From Actinomycetospora sp. (GTDB taxonomy: Bacteria > Actinomycetota > Actinomycetes > Mycobacteriales > Pseudonocardiaceae): a stretch of DNA of 44,024 nucleotides. The stretch is taken from positions 1-44,024 of the forward strand of contig JAQSWW010000029.1 of the NCBI GenBank assembly GCA_029266415.1. Direction: 5' to 3'. Position numbers and translations under genes: made by a program. The notes under the pieces are model-generated. The model saw only the letters and a program-made list of their open reading frames with translations, made no database searches and was not told where the DNA came from. Below, one piece after another: positions 39,795 through 44,024 of the stretch. Numbering within the stretch: position 1 is the first letter of the stretch; every line of letters starts with the position of its first letter.

Positions 39795-40306
39795 CCGACA
39801 CCGATCCCCTGATCGTCTCGGCGCTGCTCGACGAACACACCCAGGCCGAGCTCGACGCGCAGCGCCGGCGGTTGTTCCCGTCGCGGCGGCTCGTGGTCGG
39901 CGCGCACCTGACGTTGTTCCACGCCCTGCCGGGCGAGCGCGCGGACGAGGTCGTCGCGGCGCTGGACGAGGTCGCGGCCCGCCCGCCGATCGCCGGCCGG
40001 GTCCGGGCGCCCTTCGCGCTCGGACGGGGCGTCGCCTACCGGATCGAGGCCCCGGGGCTCGACACCGTGCACGCGGCGATCGCCCGGCGTTTCGCCGGCG
40101 ACCTGACCCGCCAGGACAGCCGGCGGCCGCACCACCACGTCACGGTGCAGAACAAGGTCGACCCCGGGACGGCGAAGGCGACGCTCGCCGAGCTCGTCGC
40201 GTCGCACACGCCGTACCCGGCGACGGTCGTCGGCCTCGCCCTCTGGCGCTACCGGGGCGGCCCGTGGGAGGCGGTCCGGGAGTTCCCGTTCCGCGGCGAG
40301 GGCTGA
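39791..40306 (+). CDS. 2H phosphoesterase (2'-5' RNA ligase-like)
   Basis: 171 aa with the two H-x-T motifs of the superfamily at His39 (AHLTLF) and His115 (HHVTVQNK). These enzymes act on cyclic phosphate ends of RNA or on nucleotide 2',3'-cyclic phosphates. Coupled by overlap to the pseudouridine synthase, which suits RNA metabolism. Confidence 0.85.
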   Translation: MTDTDPLIVSALLDEHTQAELDAQRRRLFPSRRLVVGAHLTLFHALPGERADEVVAALDEVAARPPIAGRVRAPFALGRGVAYRIEAPGLDTVHAAIARRFAGDLTRQDSRRPHHHVTVQNKVDPGTAKATLAELVASHTPYPATVVGLALWRYRGGPWEAVREFPFRGEG

Positions 40307-40338
40307 TCAGCGGGACGCCGGCGGGGCAGGACGGCCGG

Positions 40339-40440
40339 GTGCCCACGGTGCCGCCGCTCGACGTCCCCGCGATCGCCGCGCCGATGGCCGGCGGTCCCTC
40401 GACCCGCGCGCTCGCGGCGGCCGCGGGCGGGGCGAGCGGG
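40339..40440 (+). pseudogene. N-terminal remnant of a nitronate monooxygenase gene
   Basis: The frame from the GTG reads VPTVPPLDVPAIAAPMAGGP then STRALAAAAGGASG. This closely matches the start of nitronate monooxygenase (2-nitropropane dioxygenase) proteins, whose FMN barrel begins LDVPVVAAPMAGG with STPALAAAV. It is only about 34 codons long; the following DNA does not continue the family. A decayed fragment left by a deletion. Confidence 0.6.
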
Positions 40441-40474
40441 ATGCGGCGACGGCGTGACCATCCGCCGAACGCAG

Positions 40475-40509
40475 GACGCGCCCGCCCCCGAGGTGGGGAC
40501 GGGCGCGTC
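40475..40509. terminator. Strong hairpin terminator
   Basis: GACGCGCCCG (40475-40484) pairs perfectly with CGGGCGCGTC (40500-40509), extended inward by CCCC/GGGG. It lies 14 bases beyond the stop of the minus-strand DUF6131-like gene. Confidence 0.7.
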
Positions 40510-40523
40510 TGGTCCGGGTCGGG

Positions 40524-40679
40524 CTAGAAGTACGTCTTCCGACCACCCACGCCACGCCCGACAGCGCCGAGGATGGTGAGGATGAGGCCGACGACAGCCA
40601 GGATGGCGCCGATGGTGGTGATGATCTGGATGCCGAGCAACACCCCGACGATGATCAAGATGACGCCGAGAACGATCAA
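40524..40679 (-). CDS. Small two-helix membrane protein (DUF6131-like)
   Basis: 51 aa from a TTG at 40679, with GAGGAG five bases upstream: [40 protein letters not shown] and a short basic tail [11 protein letters not shown]. Two hydrophobic helices fill the protein. A longer reading from 40724 adds a polar stretch without family resemblance. Function unknown. Confidence 0.75.
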   Translation of the reverse strand: MIVLGVILIIVGVLLGIQIITTIGAILAVVGLILTILGAVGRGVGGRKTYF

Positions 40680-40736
40680 GGTGACTCCTCTGCCGATGGC
40701 CGACCGGACGGCCGGGCCTGCCAACTACCCGAGCGC

Positions 40737-41297
40737 ATGACCCAAGACACCCCACGTTCGGACCATCTTTGGGTCGTGCATTCGCGCCACACCGCGTACG
40801 CCGGGCGCACGCTGCGAGTGGAGATGGAGGACGTTACTGCTCCGGCAGGCGACCGCTTCGCATTTGATCGGGCAATATTTTCCCGCGTCGCGGTCGCGCT
40901 GGTACTCGACGCGCAGGACCGGGTGCTCGTCCTGCGGACCCATCGCCACGTCATCGACCGCGAGGGCTGGGAGCTCCCGGGCGGGATCGTCGAACCCGGC
41001 GAGGACCCCAGCGTCGCCGCCTCGCGCGAAGCGGCCGAGGAGACGGGCTGGCGCCCCGACGGCCCGGGCCGCACGCTCGTGGCGTTCGAGCCGCTGCCCG
41101 GGAGCGCGGAGGCGCCGATGTCGGTGCACGTGTGGACCGGCGCCGCGCCCGGCGAGCTCCCGCTCGATCCGCACGAGCCCGGGCACGCGACGTGGATCCC
41201 GTTCGCCGAGGCCGTCCGGCTCGCCCTCGCCGGCGAGATGCTCGGCGCCGGCTCGCTCGTCGGCGTCCTCGCCCTGCAGGCCGAGCGCACCACCTGA
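40737..41297 (+). CDS. NUDIX hydrolase
   Basis: 186 aa. Complete Nudix box: [14 protein letters not shown] then [10 protein letters not shown], with the catalytic REAAEE. Upstream [20 protein letters not shown] and downstream [11 protein letters not shown] resemble ADP-ribose pyrophosphatase-type NUDIX proteins. The first 40 codons are less GC-rich than neighbours (for example CATTTGATCGGGCAATATTT near 40861), a hint of a different origin. Its end abuts the decayed P-domain gene on the other strand. Confidence 0.88.
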   Translation: MTQDTPRSDHLWVVHSRHTAYAGRTLRVEMEDVTAPAGDRFAFDRAIFSRVAVALVLDAQDRVLVLRTHRHVIDREGWELPGGIVEPGEDPSVAASREAAEETGWRPDGPGRTLVAFEPLPGSAEAPMSVHVWTGAAPGELPLDPHEPGHATWIPFAEAVRLALAGEMLGAGSLVGVLALQAERTT

Positions 41298-41299
41298 GC

Positions 41300-41572
41300 C
41301 CCGCCACTCGCCCCCGGCCTCCTCGCCGACGAACGGGGCGAGCGGGCTGCCGGGCGCACTGCGGCGCCGACCGGCTGCAGGTCGCCGGGTCCGCGACCGT
41401 GATCGCGGTGCCCTGCGGCGAGATCAGCCGGACGGTGAGGTCGCCGGTGCAGGGGTGGCTGATGGCCGGGCGGGCCGTGGCCGGGTGCACCGTACGGCGC
41501 CTGTCCGTAGGGGGCCTGGCCGTAGGGCGCCGTGCCCGGCGGGTACCCCTGCTGGCAGCCGGGTCGGTACAT
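41300..41572 (-). pseudogene. Decayed paralogue of the P-domain/GYGQ-repeat protein
   Basis: Three frames together recall the intact protein at 24391-25281. The start MYRPGCQQGYPP leads into APYGQAPYGQAPYG repeats. A second frame gives AISHPCTGDLTVRLISPQGT and AITVADPATC, matching [19 protein letters not shown] of the intact gene. A third frame gives PGSPLAPFVGEEAGGEW, matching [17 protein letters not shown]. The membrane helix is missing and at least two frameshifts are needed, so it is not functional. Confidence 0.75.
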
Positions 41573-41761
41573 CGTCGGTGCGCCCGGAGCCGGGGCTCGA
41601 CCGTGCACCGCGGTGTTCCGGTCGGACTCGGCGACCCGACCCACGACGGCCGTGGGCCGCGCCGACGCGTCGTCGGCGGCGAACCGGAGGGCGGGTGTCG
41701 GTGCTCACCGTCCCGCTCCGGGAGTGACCGGCGTCGCTCACCACGAAAAGCTATGACGTCC

Positions 41762-41767
41762 TACTAT
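41762..41767 (+). promoter_or_regulatory. Candidate -10 box upstream of icmF
   Basis: TACTAT in a locally AT-rich stretch 35 bases before the ATG. The rest of the 230-base region from 41573 holds no gene or repeat that I can recognise. Confidence 0.35.
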
Positions 41768-41802
41768 TTCCCCCGAGGCGCCGACACGGACTGCGAGGAA
41801 CG

Positions 41803-44024
41803 ATGACGGACGAGCTGTACGTCCCGACCCACCCCATCCGCTTCGTCACCGCGGCGAGCCTGTTCGACGGGCACGACGCGGCGATCAACATCATGCGGCG
41901 CATCCTGCAGCGCCAGGGCGCGGAGGTGATCCACCTCGGGCACAACCGGTCGGTCGACGAGGTCGTCACGGCCGCGATCCAGGAGGACGCCCACGGCGTC
42001 GCGATCAGCTCCTACCAGGGCGGGCACGTCGAGTACTTCTCGTACCTGGTCGACCTGCTGCGCGAGCGCGGTGCGGGCCACGTCAAGGTCTACGGCGGTG
42101 GCGGGGGCGTGATCGTCCAGGAGGAGATCGACCGGCTGCACGCCCACGGCGTCGCCCACATCTTCTCCCCCACCGACGGCCAGCGGATGGGCCTGCCCGG
42201 GATGATCAACACGATGATCCGGGCCTGCGACGTCGACCTCGGCGCGCAGCCGCCGTCGAGCTGGGACGGCGTGTTCGCCGGCGAGCCGGCGACGCTCGCC
42301 CGCGCGCTGAGCGTGGCCGAGGCCGGGGCGCTGCCCGACGAGGTCCGCGAGCGCGCGGCGTCGACCGTCGAGGGCAAGGCCGTCCCCGTCCTCGGCATCA
42401 CCGGCACCGGCGGCTCGGGCAAGTCGTCGCTGACCGACGAGCTCGTGCGCCGGTTCCGCCTCGACCAGGAGGACAAGCTCCGGATCGCGGTGCTCGCCGT
42501 CGACCCCACCCGCCGCAAGGGCGGCGGCGCGCTGCTCGGCGACCGCATCCGCATGAACGCCCTCGGCGGGCCGCAGGTCTACGTCCGCTCCATGGCCTCG
42601 CGCGGCAGCGGCGGGACGCTGCCCGAGCACCTGGGCGACGCGATCGCCCTGCTGCGCGCGTCGGGCGTCGACCTCGTGATCGTCGAGACCCCGGGCATCG
42701 GCCAGGGCGACGCGGGCATCGTCGACCACGTCGACGCCTCGCTCTACGTCATGACGCCGGAGTTCGGGGCGGCATCCCAGCTCGAGAAGATCGACATGCT
42801 GGACTTCGCCGACGTCGTGGCGATCAACAAGTTCGAGCGCCGCGGCGCCGACGACGCCCGCCGCGACGTCGCCCGCCAGCTCGTGCGCAACCGCGACGCG
42901 TTCGGCGCCTCGTGGGAGGACATGCCGGTCTACGGCACCAGCGCCGCGACCTTCCACGACGACGGCGTCACCGCGCTCTACGGCCACCTGCGCTCGCTGC
43001 TCGCCGAGCACGGGATGTCGGTGGGCGAGGGCCGGCTGACGATCCCCGACACCAAGACGTCCACCGAGTACGCCGCGACGATCCCTCCGGAGCGCGCCCG
43101 CTACCTCGCCGACGTCGCCAGCACCGTCCGCGGCTACCACGAGCGCACCGAGGCGATGGTCGCCGCGGCCCGGCGCCGCGCGGCCCTGCGCACGGCCGTC
43201 GAGGCCCTCGGCGACCGCGACGGCGGCGAGCTGCCCGCAGTGCTCGCGGAGGCCGAGCGCGACCTGCCCGGCGACGCGGCAGCCCTGCTCGACGCGTGGC
43301 CCGAGACGGTCGAGGCCTACGCCGGCGACGAGATGGTCGTGCACGTGCGCGACAAGGAGCTGCGCACCCAGCTCACGCGGGAGACGCTGTCGGGCAACAA
43401 GGTCAACCGCGTCGCGCTGCCGCCGTTCACCGCCGACGAGGAGATCCTGCGCTTCCTGCGCCGGGAGAACCTGCCCGGGCACTTCCCGTTCACCGCCGGG
43501 GTGTTCGCGTTCAAGCGCGAGGGCGAGGACCCGGCGCGCATGTTCGCCGGCGAGGGCGACGCGTTCCGCACCAACCGGCGCTTCCACTACCTCTCGCAGG
43601 ACTCCCCGGCCAAGCGCCTGTCCACCGCGTTCGACTCGGTCACCCTCTACGGCCACGACCCGGCCACCCCGCCCGACGTCTACGGCAAGGTCGGCACCTC
43701 CGGGGTGTCCATCGCGTCGCTGGACGACATGGAGGTGCTCTACTCCGGGTTCGACCTGACCTCGCCGACGACGTCGGTGTCGATGACCATCAACGGTCCG
43801 GCGCCGGCGATGCTCGCGTTCTTCCTCAACGCGGCGGTCGACCAGCAGGTGGACGCGTTCACCGAGCGGGAGGGCCGGGCGCCCAGCGAGGACGAGCGCG
43901 CGGAGCTCGCCGAGCACGCCTACCGGAACGTCCGCGGCACGGTGCAGGCCGACATCCTCAAGGAGGACCAGGGCCAGAACACCTGCATCTTCTCCACCGA
44001 GTTCTCGCTGCGGATGATGGCCGA
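41803..44024 (+). CDS. icmF: Fused isobutyryl-CoA mutase IcmF, 3' end cut by window edge
   Basis: The first 740 residues of a protein of about 1080. The B12-binding domain comes first (VTAASLFDGHDAAINIMRR, GAEVIHLGHNRSVDEVV, ISSYQGGHVEYF), then a MeaI-type GTPase chaperone domain (Walker A GITGTGGSGKSS; VIVETPGIGQGDAGIVDHVD; NKFERRGADDARRDVA), then the substrate mutase domain (FAFKREGEDPARMFAGEGDAFRTN cut by the edge of the quote, SLDDMEVLYSGFDLTSPTTSVSM). It interconverts isobutyryl-CoA and n-butyryl-CoA, with the GTPase loading and repairing the cobalamin. ATG with a GAGGAA site five bases upstream. Pivalyl-CoA mutase is a close relative that cannot be excluded. Confidence 0.93.
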   Translation, partial: MTDELYVPTHPIRFVTAASLFDGHDAAINIMRRILQRQGAEVIHLGHNRSVDEVVTAAIQEDAHGVAISSYQGGHVEYFSYLVDLLRERGAGHVKVYGGGGGVIVQEEIDRLHAHGVAHIFSPTDGQRMGLPGMINTMIRACDVDLGAQPPSSWDGVFAGEPATLARALSVAEAGALPDEVRERAASTVEGKAVPVLGITGTGGSGKSSLTDELVRRFRLDQEDKLRIAVLAVDPTRRKGGGALLGDRIRMNALGGPQVYVRSMASRGSGGTLPEHLGDAIALLRASGVDLVIVETPGIGQGDAGIVDHVDASLYVMTPEFGAASQLEKIDMLDFADVVAINKFERRGADDARRDVARQLVRNRDAFGASWEDMPVYGTSAATFHDDGVTALYGHLRSLLAEHGMSVGEGRLTIPDTKTSTEYAATIPPERARYLADVASTVRGYHERTEAMVAAARRRAALRTAVEALGDRDGGELPAVLAEAERDLPGDAAALLDAWPETVEAYAGDEMVVHVRDKELRTQLTRETLSGNKVNRVALPPFTADEEILRFLRRENLPGHFPFTAGVFAFKREGEDPARMFAGEGDAFRTNRRFHYLSQDSPAKRLSTAFDSVTLYGHDPATPPDVYGKVGTSGVSIASLDDMEVLYSGFDLTSPTTSVSMTINGPAPAMLAFFLNAAVDQQVDAFTEREGRAPSEDERAELAEHAYRNVRGTVQADILKEDQGQNTCIFSTEFSLRMMA

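Noticed and set aside
41764-43917. Long minus-strand ORF of 717 codons opposite icmF
   Set aside because: It is a third-position shadow of the IcmF frame; the translation is Arg/Val/Gly-rich and has no family features.
1-44024. tRNA, rRNA, insertion sequences, integrases or attachment sites
   Set aside because: No transposase or integrase motif, terminal repeats or RNA gene signature was seen on either strand.

Overview
The window is very GC-rich DNA with dense, overlapping genes, many GTG starts and many promoters whose -10 box lies only 6-8 bases before the start codon (leaderless mRNAs). Together with a Ddn-type deazaflavin (F420) oxidoreductase, IcmF, several IclR regulators and large LuxR/ATPase regulators, this points to an actinobacterium. 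A Pseudonocardiales-type soil organism is my inference; no rRNA marker is present.

About 1-5.5 kb and 13.8-34.6 kb form an aromatic-catabolism island, interrupted at 5.5-13.7 kb by unrelated genes. At the left edge, on the minus strand, is the end of a bacterial microcompartment (BMC) operon: two BMC-H shell genes (one cut by the edge) behind the two subunits of a LigB-type 2-aminophenol/catechol ring-cleavage dioxygenase. The catalytic subunit carries an N-terminal Ala/Pro-rich extension that looks like a shell-targeting peptide. This gene set matches the actinobacterial aromatics (ARO) type of BMC. Divergent from it are an IclR regulator and the end of the meta pathway: acylating acetaldehyde dehydrogenase, 4-hydroxy-2-oxovalerate aldolase and a fused tautomerase.

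From 13.8 kb comes a two-protein dikinase resembling phenylphosphate synthase (595-aa phosphohistidine subunit, 379-aa ATP-grasp subunit), two MFS transporters and an IclR regulator. A Rieske oxygenase with a tiny zinc-ribbon protein follows at 22.8-24.4 kb. On the minus strand at 25.4-28.9 kb lie a Rieske ferredoxin, 4-oxalocrotonate tautomerase, 4-oxalocrotonate decarboxylase, 2-oxopent-4-enoate hydratase, an IclR regulator and a frameshifted unknown gene. Divergent from these is an operon of two tandem XylE-like catechol 2,3-dioxygenases, a histidine phosphatase with an unusual 130-residue N-terminus, and another IclR. My working model is that a phenolic compound is activated by phosphorylation, oxygenated, dephosphorylated and ring-cleaved, partly inside a BMC. 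The dikinase-phosphatase link to the BMC is an inference and is the most novel part of the window.

The remainder is general: a LuxR regulator, a BBE-type flavoenzyme, an ArsR/SRPBCC pair, a pentapeptide-repeat protein, a formyltransferase-like protein, an alpha/beta hydrolase, a degenerate SDR with a HAD hydrolase, a GlxA-type regulator, a TetR/membrane-protein operon with two perfect operators, a P-domain membrane protein, a MetE-like protein, a large LuxR ATPase, a DUF5995 protein, an RluA-type pseudouridine synthase, a 2H phosphoesterase, a small DUF6131-like membrane protein, a NUDIX hydrolase and the start of fused isobutyryl-CoA mutase IcmF. Two decayed fragments (nitronate monooxygenase and a P-domain paralogue) lie at 40.3-41.6 kb.
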